Shown piece by piece: positions 7,441-16,018 of a DNA stretch of 17,331 nucleotides. The notes under the pieces are model-generated. The model saw only the letters and a list, made by a program, of their open reading frames with translations. It searched no databases and was not told where the DNA came from. The DNA is from Euperipatoides rowelli (Eukaryota > Onychophora > Udeonychophora > Euonychophora > Peripatopsidae). Each line of letters starts with the position of its first letter. The first letter of the stretch is position 1. Both the position numbers and the translations under genes were made by a program. The stretch lies in assembly GCA_003024985.2 (NCBI GenBank), contig PXIH01S0005408.1. One strand, written 5' to 3'.

Positions 7441-8700
7441 TGATTTAAGTAAACTATGAAGAACAAAACAGTCCTATTCTAGCACAAATAACTATTTTTT
7501 TTAATGCAACAAAACCAATTTAAACAATTAAACATTTTCTTCTGGCAAATTTAATCATATGAATATAAATCATCAAGTAATGCAATTACAAATTTTAATT
7601 TTGAAACTTCAATAATTTTTAAGGTAAACAATCATCAGGTAGTAACATGTCATACATTACATATCAAATTTCTATTACGGTACCTATATATATTTACTTC
7701 TTCGAACACATCTAATTTTAACCAAGATTTGTGTAAGCAAGAATTTTTATTATTCAAAAGTGAAAGTCCACTATTGTTTTACTCCTTTGCACAAATTTTC
7801 TAAACATAAAAATCATGTCTAGTTTAACACATTTTTGATAGGTTGTCTGAATATTCAATTCTTGAATTCTTACTAGCATTCATATGTTATCACAGAATGC
7901 ATTGTTGTGCATTCTATTAGTCTATAGTATGTGGTTTGGGGATATTTTACACCTATTTCTCCCCCCCCCCCCCCCCATATTCCTAGCAAAAACCATACTA
8001 CCGATACATAAAAAAATGCATTTTTTTTTTCAATCAACTTGCTCTGTCTTACTATAGGATTTCACAAACCTCCCAATCAGTAATCACTAATTCTTTTTCC
8101 TTGCATTTTAAGAAACTTAAACTAACATTCCACCAAATCATTAGTTGCTCAGCTACAATACTACAAACTTGAAAAATAGCATATTTTCCATATACGTTTC
8201 TCAGCAACTGCACCATGGATCTGCATGTCTTCCACTTTTTTTACAAATCTAAAATTATCAATTTAAAACTCGATTTTTTTTTATTATGATTTATCACTTG
8301 TGTCCTCACATACACACCTTCAAAGTCAACCTTATTATTGACAACAGTATTTGCTTGCTTTTCCAAATATATATCAACTTTGTTGGATTACGTTTCACCA
8401 TAAATATTGTCTATTCAAAATGTTGCATTGAACCTTCATGTACGAGTCCTAATTTTCTGAAGTATAAATACACATCTGACTATCTAAAATCAAAAATATA
8501 CAGTTACATATTGATTTTATCTTGAAATTAAAATCTTTCTCAATTTATAAATTTTTTAATCCCAAAAGAAGTGAAAAATATTGATACTCCAATTCGTAAA
8601 TGTTACGTTATTTCTACCATTATTTCTCATAGAAAAGATGTAATAAAAAGGAATTGTTTTTCTAAGAAGACTATTAGTTAAAATTTTACCATTTCATAAT
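7441..8700. other. Intron sequence with no recognised gene; poly(C) run and small palindrome
   Basis: No coding motif found. Notable items are a C16 homopolymer at 7961-7976 and a perfect 18-bp palindrome (A7-TGCA-T7) at 8010-8027. The open frame at 8286-8525 has no recognisable domain and is probably chance. The last few hundred bases might be the 5' part of the LINE that follows. Confidence 0.4.
7961..7976. repeat. Poly(C) homopolymer, 16 bases
   Basis: An uninterrupted run of C in AT-rich intron DNA. Its exact length is likely to vary between individuals and is prone to sequencing error. Confidence 0.9.
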
Positions 8701-8941
8701 CATCATGACTTTCCTTCAATTCTTTTTACAAATGTTAGATCTATATCAAATAAATTTGATCAAGTTGAATATCTTATTCTTGAAAATAAACCAGACATTG
8801 CTATCTTTGTCGAAACTTGGATAACTGTTGCATAAAATTAATTCATTCCCTATTAACAACTCCACTTATTTAAAATTTTAAAATCGTTCTGATAGAAATC
8901 ATGGTGCTGGAGGAATGGTTTATGTTAATATTTCTGTTCAG
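8701..8941 (+). pseudogene. LINE endonuclease-domain fragment (decayed)
   Basis: Frame 8701-8835 reads ...FTNVRSISNKFDQVEYLILE, then NKPDIAIFVETWI before a TAA. A neighbouring frame continues from about 8840 with STYLKF, a stop, then NRSDRNHGAGGMVYVNISVQ. The series 'NVRS..NK.d...L...pDI..i.ETW' and 'R....GGG.+.YV' is the start of the apurinic-type endonuclease domain of Jockey/CR1-like LINE ORF2 proteins, including the glutamate of E-T-W. Stops and frameshifts show the copy is dead. Confidence 0.82.
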
Positions 8942-9424
8942 TAATTTAATCCAGCAGTTAATCCTAACATTGAAACTTAATATAATGTTACAACCCCATC
9001 TGTTACCTCATAGTATGTCATGGATTGCATTTATAGTGATTTATTATCCTCTGTAAAATTATTTTTCCAATGATTTAAAGTCATTCATTGTTCATGAGAT
9101 TGATCATTTACTCTCTATTAATCATACCAGTAAAATTTTCAACTTTTCTTCATCTACTACCTGATAGGCAAGGTGTAGTTTTTGGTAAAAATATCAGCAA
9201 TAAATAAATTTGTGTTACAGTACCTTATATAATATTAGAACCAAAAGGTTTTAAAAAATCATAAATTGTATATGATATTAAACTTCTTAATTCTAGTTGT
9301 ATTAGATTCTAATTAAATCCTAATGTAAATAGACCTTAATCCTTTATGGGCCAAGGACTATATTTATTATTGTTAATATTTTTTCATTGTAAAATTTATT
9401 TTTACATGGAATAAATAAATAAAT
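8942..9424 (+). mobile_element. Remainder of the LINE copy, with 3' tail ending in AATAAATAAATAAATAA
   Basis: Weak endonuclease-like sequence may continue to about 9170, but I cannot support motif by motif. From about 9338 the sequence 'atgggccaaggactatatttatt' leads to GGAATAAATAAATAAATAA near 9408-9426, the kind of tail left by LINE insertion. The reverse transcriptase region expected between endonuclease and tail is absent, so either one copy lost its middle or two truncated copies lie side by side. Confidence 0.5.
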
Positions 9425-10145
9425 AATTAAAAATTATATATCTGTATATTATATTATTATTATAAAAAAGATGTCCTAATATATACACCTTCAAAATTCA
9501 AATGTCAGGAGTGTTAAAAATCAAATAGTGAAGTTCATTCTAACAACAAACAATCATTTTTTAATTCTGTATGCTAGATTGAGAAGTTAGGATAACAATT
9601 AGATATTTAGGTTTAATGTTTACGATTTTCCAAACTAGCCTAGATGCTAAATTTCTATCTTTTTGCTTAAGGAGATTCAGTTTAATTTTTTGATTACTTC
9701 TGGTGCACTGCTTGTGCTAATGAAAAATATTTTCCTTACTGCTGGATTAGAAATATTTGAAGGTTTTTTTTCTTTTTGTCTAGATAACCTTCAGGAGTAA
9801 TTTCCCAAAACAATATCACAATTTTCTTCTCGATTGGGCAAGAGTAAAGATTGTTTAATTTTGTTTGACTGTATAATTTTATTAAGTTTTTTTTAGTTCC
9901 ATGTTTTTTTTGAAAAGATGATGGTTCCAGATGAGATTTTGATCCTTATAGTATTTTCAGATTATTTAAAAAAAAATTAGCTCAAGAAAGGATAAAGGTA
10001 CAAAATTATCAGTTTTCATTACATTGTGAAATTGTACTTAGAAGTTTGAGGAATTTTATTCTAGCTTTGAGTGATTATTTATTTAGTTTTAATATAAAAT
10101 AATATCTATTGTGTAATTGTAGGCTAACTACTGTATATCTTCTAG
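9425..10145. other. TXNDC12 intron 1, right part: no recognised feature
   Basis: AT-rich, with T runs. Ends in the exon 2 acceptor. No gene, RNA or repeat boundary seen. Confidence 0.5.
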
Positions 10146-10206
10146 GATTTGGTGACAATATAGATTGGAGAACATTCGAAGATGGCTTGTCGGAGTCCAA
10201 AAAATA
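10146..10206 (+). CDS. TXNDC12: TXNDC12 (ERp18/ERp19) exon 2
   Basis: A polypyrimidine-like acceptor (TATCTTCTAG|) and donor (|GTAAGT) bound 61 bases encoding GFGDNIDWRTFEDGLSESKK, entering in phase 1 and leaving in phase 2. This is the conserved N-terminal segment of mature TXNDC12 (family form GFGD.I.WRT.EDG), just before the thioredoxin fold. TXNDC12 is a small ER-lumen thiol-disulfide oxidoreductase of the anterior-gradient family that helps form disulfide bonds in secretory proteins. Too short to stand out as a reading frame of its own. Confidence 0.9.
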
Positions 10207-10515
10207 GTAAGTTTATGATTTTCATATGATATTTGTCGAGAAAACAAAGCTAAAATTGTTTTATATGTTGTGATTGTATTAAATGAAATTATACATTTAC
10301 TATATATGATCAATCTTGTTTTTTAATTTTACATTTATAAAAGAGACCGATTACAAATTTTATGTTTGACCTTTCTGTTAATGCATTTCCAATACATAAA
10401 AAAGTGTGGGTTTTTGTTTATCATTTTTGATGGATAAATATATTCTTATCAAAGTAATGCATGACGTAAATGTCAGGTTTATCTTTAAAAAAATGTATTT
10501 TAATTTTTTTAATAG
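10207..10515 (+). other. TXNDC12 intron 2 (309 bp)
   Basis: Starts GTAAGT and ends TTTTTTTAATAG. Short relative to intron 1 and free of recognisable repeats. Confidence 0.8.
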
Positions 10516-10568
10516 TGGCAAACCACTGATGTTAATTATTCATAAAAGTTGGTGTGGAGCTTGTAAAG
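10516..10568 (+). CDS. TXNDC12: TXNDC12 (ERp18/ERp19) exon 3 with the CGAC redox active site
   Basis: The acceptor TTTTTTTAATAG| and donor |GTAAGT bound 53 bases. Joined in phase to exon 2 it reads Y-GKPLMLIIHKSWCGACK. The WCGAC motif (Cys70 and Cys73 in the joined frame) is the thioredoxin-type catalytic pair of TXNDC12. Paralogues AGR2/AGR3 lack this CxxC, which separates them. The exon leaves in phase 1, as expected for the family's following Ala-Leu-Lys-Pro. The rest of the fold (cis-proline loop) and the C-terminal ER-retention signal are not found downstream in the window, so the gene is incomplete here. Confidence 0.93.
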
Positions 10569-11790
10569 GTAAGTTACCGCATTTGTTTTTGTTGCTTAAA
10601 CTTTTTGTTTCAAATATTTATTTCACAGTACTGTACTTCAAATTAACAATTTAACTTGTATGAGCGCTCTAAATTTGTACAAAATCACCATAATAAATTA
10701 GATTAGCACTGACGTGCCAAAGTTTCTTCCCTATCCGTTAACTTTTAATTTTTCTGCACTTCCTTATCTTGATAAAATAAAAATTTTGAAAGAATGTTTT
10801 GGACTGCTGTTAATTTCGTCAGAAAACCCCATTTTCCAAGCAGCTGAGAATCATTCCAGTATGCGTTCAAAATTTGTTATAAGACTTTGAAACATTTTAT
10901 ATTTTCTTTAATTTAACCCCTTTCAAAAAGGAATTAAATAATGAGGAAATCATAATGAGTTAAAGTCTGAAAGATCCCTTCCTCATAACAGACTTGCATT
11001 CAGTGAACAGTGGTAGAGCTCTGTCAAACTCCTATGTTGAGAAAAGCTTAGGAAACTAATCACAATAAAACTGTGGCTTCCATAATAGTCAATCTGATGA
11101 ACGATTGACATGATTCTCATCCTTTTACTTTGTGATGAAGAAATTTCTGTGTATAATAAAAATATTTTATACAGGTATGTATGGAAAATGATCGATACTA
11201 ATTGATGTCATATATCAAGACACACATATTGATTAAGAACCAGTGAAAGAAAAGAGCTTGGCTATTTCAGCATTCGGCTACAACTTTTGTGACTGTTTTG
11301 CACTCAGAATTTTTTTCAATACAGCTCTTACAAGATTTGTAAAATTTATAATGCACATACTGTAATATATTTACTATAGAAGTGCATTTTAATCGGGTAT
11401 TAAATGGGTTACAAATATATTTAATAAACTTAGGAGGTTCAGACTTGTTAGAGAAAGGACATTATAATATGGTTCTCAACTTCCCAGGTTATAGACCAAA
11501 TACTTAATTCTAACCAGTTATTCTGTTATTATTTATTAGGAGCTTTGCCATTATAGATCTCTTCCATCTATTAGACAATTTGTCATCATTAGTTTTAAAC
11601 TTTATTGATATTTACATGTGTCAAATATGACTTATATCTGGTCTAATATTTATCTAGGCACTGCTTCCTCTACATAATTTCGTTATTTTGATGATACATG
11701 ATTTTTTACGATGGCAGTGACTATTTTTTTAAATGATGAAAAATGAATTGTTTTCAGTCGTTGAGCTAGCAATAGCTACTGTCTATGTCT
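10569..11790. other. TXNDC12 intron 3, left part: no recognised gene
   Basis: Starts GTAAGT. I searched for the next TXNDC12 exon (ALKPKF..., later GGYIPRILF) and did not find it. Sequence is AT-rich, with no transposon ends that I can pair. Confidence 0.5.
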
Positions 11791-11870
11791 TAATTGGCAC
11801 AGATAGCAAGCATTCTGTCTTTAAAATGGATAACCCAGATATCACATGTTCGAATCCTGCCACGGACATG
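11791..11870 (+). repeat. Degenerate tRNA-derived SINE-like segment
   Basis: TTGGCACAGATAGCAAGC (about 11794-11811) resembles a pol III A box and GTTCGAATCC (11848-11857) a B box, about 40 bases apart. The text that follows, 'tgccacggac', is a frequent SINE continuation. The T-arm pairs only in part and no cloverleaf closes, so it is not a working tRNA gene. A T-rich run follows near 11949-11964. Confidence 0.35.
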
Positions 11871-12164
11871 TATGTTTTTTTCTGTCTGACAATAGACCTT
11901 TAAAAGCACCTTCTAGTAAAGCTTTAGCTAAAATTAGGCTTTTAAAGATTTTTTTTTTTTTTTTGCTTTACACTTGTTCACCTTTCGTCTCCATCTTTTA
12001 TTACTCTGTTAGCGTATTTTAATAATCTTGGACTCTATCTCCTATGTTTGTACCATGTGATGTGTACAGTTACTCGGAGCTAAATCTTGGAGTTTTTTTT
12101 AAAAACATAGCCATTAAATGATGTGTGTATGAGTTGTTCTTATCTTAAATTGGCATAAAATAAA
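11871..12164. other. Spacer between SINE-like segment and P-element relic
   Basis: T16 run at 11949-11964 and AT-rich DNA. Probably includes the 5' end of the P-like element, but I could not identify its terminal inverted repeat. Confidence 0.3.
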
Positions 12165-12316
12165 ATGGTTTCCTGTGCGGCCCCAAATTGTAGAAGTAAA
12201 GTTTCTGACAGTATCAGACTATTTAGATTTTCTGCAAACAAGCATAAAAAATAAGATAGATGCAAAACTGGTAATGTGAAAAGTGGTTACCAACGAACAT
12301 TCAAAATTGTTCTAAG
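12165..12316 (+). pseudogene. P-element/THAP transposase relic, exon 1 (THAP zinc finger)
   Basis: ATG at 12165 begins MVSCAAPNCRSKVSDSIRLF then RFSANKHKK. This is the start of a THAP C2CH zinc finger (C4-x4-C9, then the 'iRlFrFp..k.k' strand). A TAA at 12252 interrupts it. Further on, TGGTTACCA...TGTTCTAAG encodes the usual 'W.P....CS' of the domain in another frame, ending at a donor AAG|GTTAGT. The broken frame, with family motifs on both sides, marks it as a dead copy. Confidence 0.8.
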
Positions 12317-12430
12317 GTTAGTATTAGCATAATATTAAAGCAGGCATGGGCAATATACGTAGGCTCCAGAGTGAGAAAACTTCCTAACGCTAGAAATACC
12401 AATTCTAAAATCAGTATATTGTTTCACTGC

Positions 12431-13342
12431 TTAAAGTGGTTTATCAATGCCTATTTCAACTTCATTAATTTATGTGTATTTTTGTAAAAAAAATGCTTGT
12501 TTAATTAATCAATTTGTTATATTCGGTCCCAAATTGTATTAAAATTCTACTTTTATTCCAATTATAAATATATGCTGAAGTCACGTCTATAATTTTGCCT
12601 GAAAAATCTTGTGTGGACTCCAGTAATATTAGTGGTGTGATTGTCAGACCAGACAGCCGTTTTCTTCACAGACCAATCAGAATGTAGATCAATGATTCAA
12701 AGCCTGATTTTTTTATTTGCAGTCGGTGGTTTTTATAAAGGCAGCTCAAAACAAAAATCAAGTATAAACAGTTTTTATTTGCATTAAGATTGTTTAAGAA
12801 ATATTAAAAACTTTGGAAATAATAGTTAATTTGTTCTCATTATCGTGTAAAGTTAATAAGCTAATGTATAAAAGCCTCCTGGATGTTTTTTTTTTTTTTT
12901 AAAAGGGGACTACTTCCAACAAATATGTTTTATTTATACGGATAATCATTGCTGCTGTTTTCATAAAATTTACTTCAAATTTTATGGATTTTTTAATAAT
13001 GATGCTAAGAAAGTAATTTTTTTCTCTGTTCTTTTTTCTTCTTCTTCAAAACTTTATACGGTAACGCTTTTGTTGACTATTTTTCTAAATAATAAAGTAA
13101 TGTCATACTAGCGTCTGGATCACAGATATGCATTTTCCTCCAGCCCCCAAAACACCGAGATTTTATCCTTTGGCTACGTTAAATTGCCATCAGTTTAGAG
13201 ATTTTAATTTTTGTAATCAACCTAGAAACTTGCAAATTTTTATGTTTCAGTTTAAATTTTCTAAATTGATTAATTAAACAAATATTTTTAGGTAAAACTA
13301 AACATAAATCCATTAAAAAAAATCATTGATAAACCACTTTAA
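12431..13342. mobile_element. Candidate 912-bp element between perfect 19-bp inverted repeats
   Basis: TTAAAGTGGTTTATCAATG at 12431-12449 is exactly repeated in reverse at 13324-13342. Each end is bordered by TTAA (or TA, if that is the target duplication), compatible with a piggyBac- or Tc1/mariner-type non-autonomous element. It would lie in the intron between the THAP and coiled-coil exons of the P relic. No transposase frame is seen inside. A CCAAT motif (12673) and TATAAA (12734) occur within, about 60 bases apart. Confidence 0.5.
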
Positions 13343-13649
13343 ATAGAAAGTTTGAACTGTACGATGTAGTTCACTAAACTTTACATTCTGTTAGGTACTG
13401 TAGCCTACAGTGTACATAGGCTAATTTTAGAATAGTTATTCAAAGTGCAATAAGGTAACACATGCACCTGTCATGGTCCAGTACTGATTTAAATTGGTGT
13501 GCAAACTGTTCATCAGCTTTTGTTCGTAAAACAGTTTCATTACTATGAAATGTTCATATTTAAAAAAATATAGGTCATAATATACAGTATATGGTTTATT
13601 TATCAATATCTAGTTAGCTTTGGCATAATTGGATTGTTTTTTATTCCAG

Positions 13650-13761
13650 TAGAGTTTTCGACACCAGATATACATTAACTATAAAAACAGTTGAAATTGT
13701 TTCAAGTGATTTAAATGAAGTCACTAAACTTCAGTCAGAAAACAGGAAGCTACAGGCACAG
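13650..13761 (+). pseudogene. P-element/THAP transposase relic, coiled-coil exon
   Basis: Acceptor TTTTATTCCAG| and donor CAG|GTTAAA frame an open 37-codon exon that includes TIKTVEIVSSDLNEVTKLQS and ENRKLQAQ. A short coiled coil between the THAP domain and the catalytic region is typical of P-element and THAP9-type transposases. The exon ends in the phase in which the next exon resumes. Confidence 0.7.
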
Positions 13762-13851
13762 GTTAAAGTTTTTTGTTATTAACAGTTATTTTATTGTGAT
13801 AACTAATACTTAAGACTTACTAACAAAGGCATTTTTTTTTTTAAAATTCAG

Positions 13852-14574
13852 ACAAAATAGCTGATGCAAAGGCAAGAAGGAATGGACAATAGAGTGAATA
13901 AATTTTTGAAACCCGACCAAATTCAGTACTTTCAAAGGATATCAGAAACCAACCGTATACTTAGACAAATCAAACATTAATACATGCTTTACAAGTCAAA
14001 GATGCATTTGGTAACAAAAGTTATGAATTTCTGCAAAACATTTGTTATAATTTGCCTTCCTCAAGGACCTTGAGCAGAAGAATCAAGTCATGAAAGTTTT
14101 ATAGGGAATTCAATACGATATTATTGAATGGTTAGGTGTTAAACTGCAGTCAGCTGATGTTAAAGGTAAACTTTGTGTTATTTCATTAGATGAAATGCAT
14201 CTAAGACCACATATGACAACGGTTGAAAAGGTATAGTAGTCTAGGATGTGATTAATTCTGATGATCCTGTAATTGCCACTCATGTTCTTGTTTTTATTGT
14301 GAGATGTCTAACCTTGTGCTGCAAACAGTTCTTGCCCATGTGTTAAGAGCCAATACCACTAATGCCAAAAAATTATGCAATTTTGTAAAAAAAAAATTAA
14401 AGAATGTTTGTATTCCCATGGTCTTGTTTTAAAATGTGTCGCAAGTGGCTAGGGTTCTAATAACACCGGGGTGTGGAGAGTTATTGGCGAACATGCTATG
14501 AATAATCAGGTTAACTACAGAATTCTACATCCTTGCAAGCCTGATGAAAATGTATATTTTGTAGCTGATGTCCC
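13852..14574 (+). pseudogene. P-element/THAP9-like transposase relic, catalytic region part 1
   Basis: Acceptor AAAATTCAG| opens the region. Pieces in shifting frames match P-type transposase in order: NKFLKPDQIQYFQ, then FGNKSYEFLQNICYNLPSSR with TLSRRIK, then IQYDIIEWLG, KGKLCVISLDEMHLRP (the D-E-M motif probably holds the first catalytic Asp), ATHVLVFIVRCLT, and NNTGVWRVIG through VYFVAD. Stops occur at 13858, inside SRRIKS*, after TVEKV and in VASG*GSNN. The copy is cut after 'gatgtccc' at 14574 by another transposon. Many stops and frameshifts make it non-functional. Confidence 0.88.
14567..14574. repeat. Left 8-bp target-site duplication of the hAT element
   Basis: GATGTCCC, paired with GATGTCCA at 15086-15093. 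One mismatch at the last base suggests mutation since insertion. Confidence 0.8.
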
Positions 14575-14654
14575 CAGGCCCGGCTCCAGGGGGAGCACAT
14601 AAGGCACAGGATGTCATTTTTAATATTTCAATTTGTTTTGTGAAAAGGAATTAT

Positions 14655-14716
14655 ATAAAATCAATGTAGTTTTGATGGAACTACTCGTATTTCCATCAAA
14701 ACTACATTGATTTTAT
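14655..14716. repeat. Perfect 26-bp inverted repeat with 10-base loop
   Basis: Arms 14655-14680 and 14691-14716 are exact reverse complements, separated by CTACTCGTAT. The core is AATGTAGTTTTGATGGAA. A transcript from either strand would fold into a long hairpin. It lies inside the 511-bp hAT-type element. Confidence 0.9.
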
Positions 14717-14743
14717 TCTAATACTTTTTCTTTTCTTTTAGCC

Positions 14744-14824
14744 ATGCCATTAAGAAAAAAACCCTCTGGGGCTGAGTTTAGAAAACGGAAGGCAGAAAAA
14801 GAAGTTAATTTTTTTAAAGGCTAG
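14744..14824 (+). pseudogene. Remnant first coding exon of a hAT transposase
   Basis: ATG at 14744 opens 26 codons, MPLRKKPSGAEFRKRKAEKE and six more, to TAG at 14822. A basic 'K.SGAE.RKRK.EKE' start is characteristic of hAT-type proteins of the zf-TTF/ZMYM-like group. A pyrimidine tract and AG (CTTTTCTTTTAG) sit just before it, like an acceptor. It shows the element descended from an autonomous hAT by internal deletion. Confidence 0.6.
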
Positions 14825-14970
14825 TTAGCTTTTATTTTAATAATATACTGTATATAGAACTTTTTTTTATGTAAAATTCAAATATATTTAAATGTCAGAT
14901 TTAAATGTAAAACTAAAATATATTTAATCTTATCTTAACTAGAAAATTTAAAAAACATTTTTTATTCCTT

Positions 14971-14983
14971 CCCCCCCCCCCCC
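14971..14983. repeat. Poly(C) run, 13 bases, within the hAT element
   Basis: C13, then TCCCGGG. The second long C tract in an otherwise C-poor window. Confidence 0.9.
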
Positions 14984-15085
14984 TCCCGGGTATCAATGAA
15001 TTTTCTTTCCTATTTATGCAAATTTTATTAAGGGCAGCAAGATTTTAGTGTGCCTTGGGTGACAAAATACCTGGAGCCGGGGCTG

Positions 15086-15093
15086 GATGTCCA
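15086..15093. repeat. Right 8-bp target-site duplication of the hAT element
   Basis: GATGTCCA, paired with GATGTCCC at 14567-14574. Confidence 0.8.
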
Positions 15094-16018
15094 CCATATT
15101 CTTAAAAACATAAGAAATTGTTGTCCCAAAACATTAATTTGACCAACACAATTGTATTGGGACAAAAACTTAAATTATCAGCTTAGTTTAAATGAAACAT
15201 GTTGAATGTTTGGCAAGACAGCAAGAATGTGGGGGTTCTGTTCTAGCTCCTTAGTTGTCAAAGAAGACAGTAAATCCCAGTGGCATTGAAAAGATGAGGG
15301 TGCAAATTGTCAGAAATTTGTTTTCAATTACAGTCTGTCCATCTATGCTGTTTTGTGTATCCATAGGAATCATGCCTGGAGAAATCTTAGTTATTAGTTG
15401 GTTCATTGAGCAAATTGGTAAATGGTTTATCATGCTAATTCCCATATTGAAAACAATGTAGATAAACTCAGTCATTTAAGGGAATTTTTATAATGGATCC
15501 TAACTTTGAGTTTCATTGTAAAAAGGCTTTGGAAACAATCCAAACTGGTGTGCAATTATCAACCACAAGTGTTTCAGAACTTTTTTTGAGGAACTTTATG
15601 TTTTAACTAGTAGGTTGTCAACAATGTGTGTTGAAATTTTTCCCCCAAGTGCATGCAACAGGTTACAGTCATCTGACACCTGTAAAGTTGTAATCTGAAT
15701 GTGGTCCAGTACTCCCAATTGTCTCATTCATCTTCCTATGACATTGATGATGATGATTACTATCTTGAATTTTTTTCTAACTATAAGCCATTACAGCAAG
15801 ATTCAGGTGATGTGTAATTTAATGACATACTGATAGCAGGAATATATTATTTAGCAGTCTGGGTAGTTCATAAACTTGTTAGGGTATCAGAAATAAAATC
15901 CATTTGTAGTACAAAGCCTTTAGAAACGCTACCTCACAAATGGACCACTACTGTAAGTAAAAGTAAATTGATGCAACCTACAGAGGTCACGTACAGTAAT
16001 GTAAAACACTGTGAATAA
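15086..16018 (+). pseudogene. P-element/THAP9-like transposase relic, catalytic region part 2 and C terminus
   Basis: Picks up after the insertion with D-V-H-H-ILKNIRN (family form DvPHllKniRN). Then come SKKTVNPSGIEKMRVQIVRN (family 'KM+V..a...fS'), SWFIEQIGKWFIML, KALETIQTGVQLSTTSVSEL, a split segment of the 'L.tsrLnQD..EnfFsqvR' type (about 15597-15690), and a final open stretch GIYYLAVWVVHKL running to TAA at 16016-16018. AATAAA (16014-16019) overlaps that stop. The open frame at 15255-15461 is a surviving piece of this gene, not a separate one. Confidence 0.85.

Larger units (their letters stand above)
14575..15085. mobile_element. Non-autonomous hAT-type element inserted in the P-element relic
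   Basis: Ends CAGGCCCGGCTCCAGG (14575-14590) and, reversed, CAGCCCCGGCTCCAGG (15070-15085) match at 15 of 16 positions. Flanks GATGTCCC (14567-14574) and GATGTCCA (15086-15093) match at 7 of 8, the duplication length of hAT elements. Removing the 511-bp unit plus one flank restores a continuous P-transposase motif, which supports the borders. Inside are a 26-bp perfect hairpin, a hAT-like first coding exon and a C13 run. Internally deleted, with no transposase domain. Confidence 0.88.

Noticed and set aside
8286-8525. 79-codon open frame in intron 1
   Set aside because: Composition and lack of motifs fit chance in AT-rich DNA.
10406-10654. Open frame containing WCGAC read as a small independent thioredoxin-like protein
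   Set aside because: Only the 53 bases of exon 3 are conserved. The flanks read through intron sequence with clear GT/AG borders.
11325-11370. Possible TXNDC12 exon 4 after AATACAG (reads A-L-T-R-F)
   Set aside because: Only the first two residues fit the expected ALKPKF. The rest diverges and stops soon, so the match is chance.
11794-11860. A functional tRNA gene
   Set aside because: The T-arm and acceptor stem do not pair properly and the boxes are degenerate, so only a SINE-like relic is supported.
12341-12353. CAGGCATGGGCAA as a hAT terminal repeat
   Set aside because: No matching reverse end or target duplication found in the window; a single 13-base resemblance is not enough.
15251-15475. 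Two overlapping open frames on opposite strands
   Set aside because: The plus-strand one is a surviving piece of the P-type transposase relic; the minus-strand one is its shadow.
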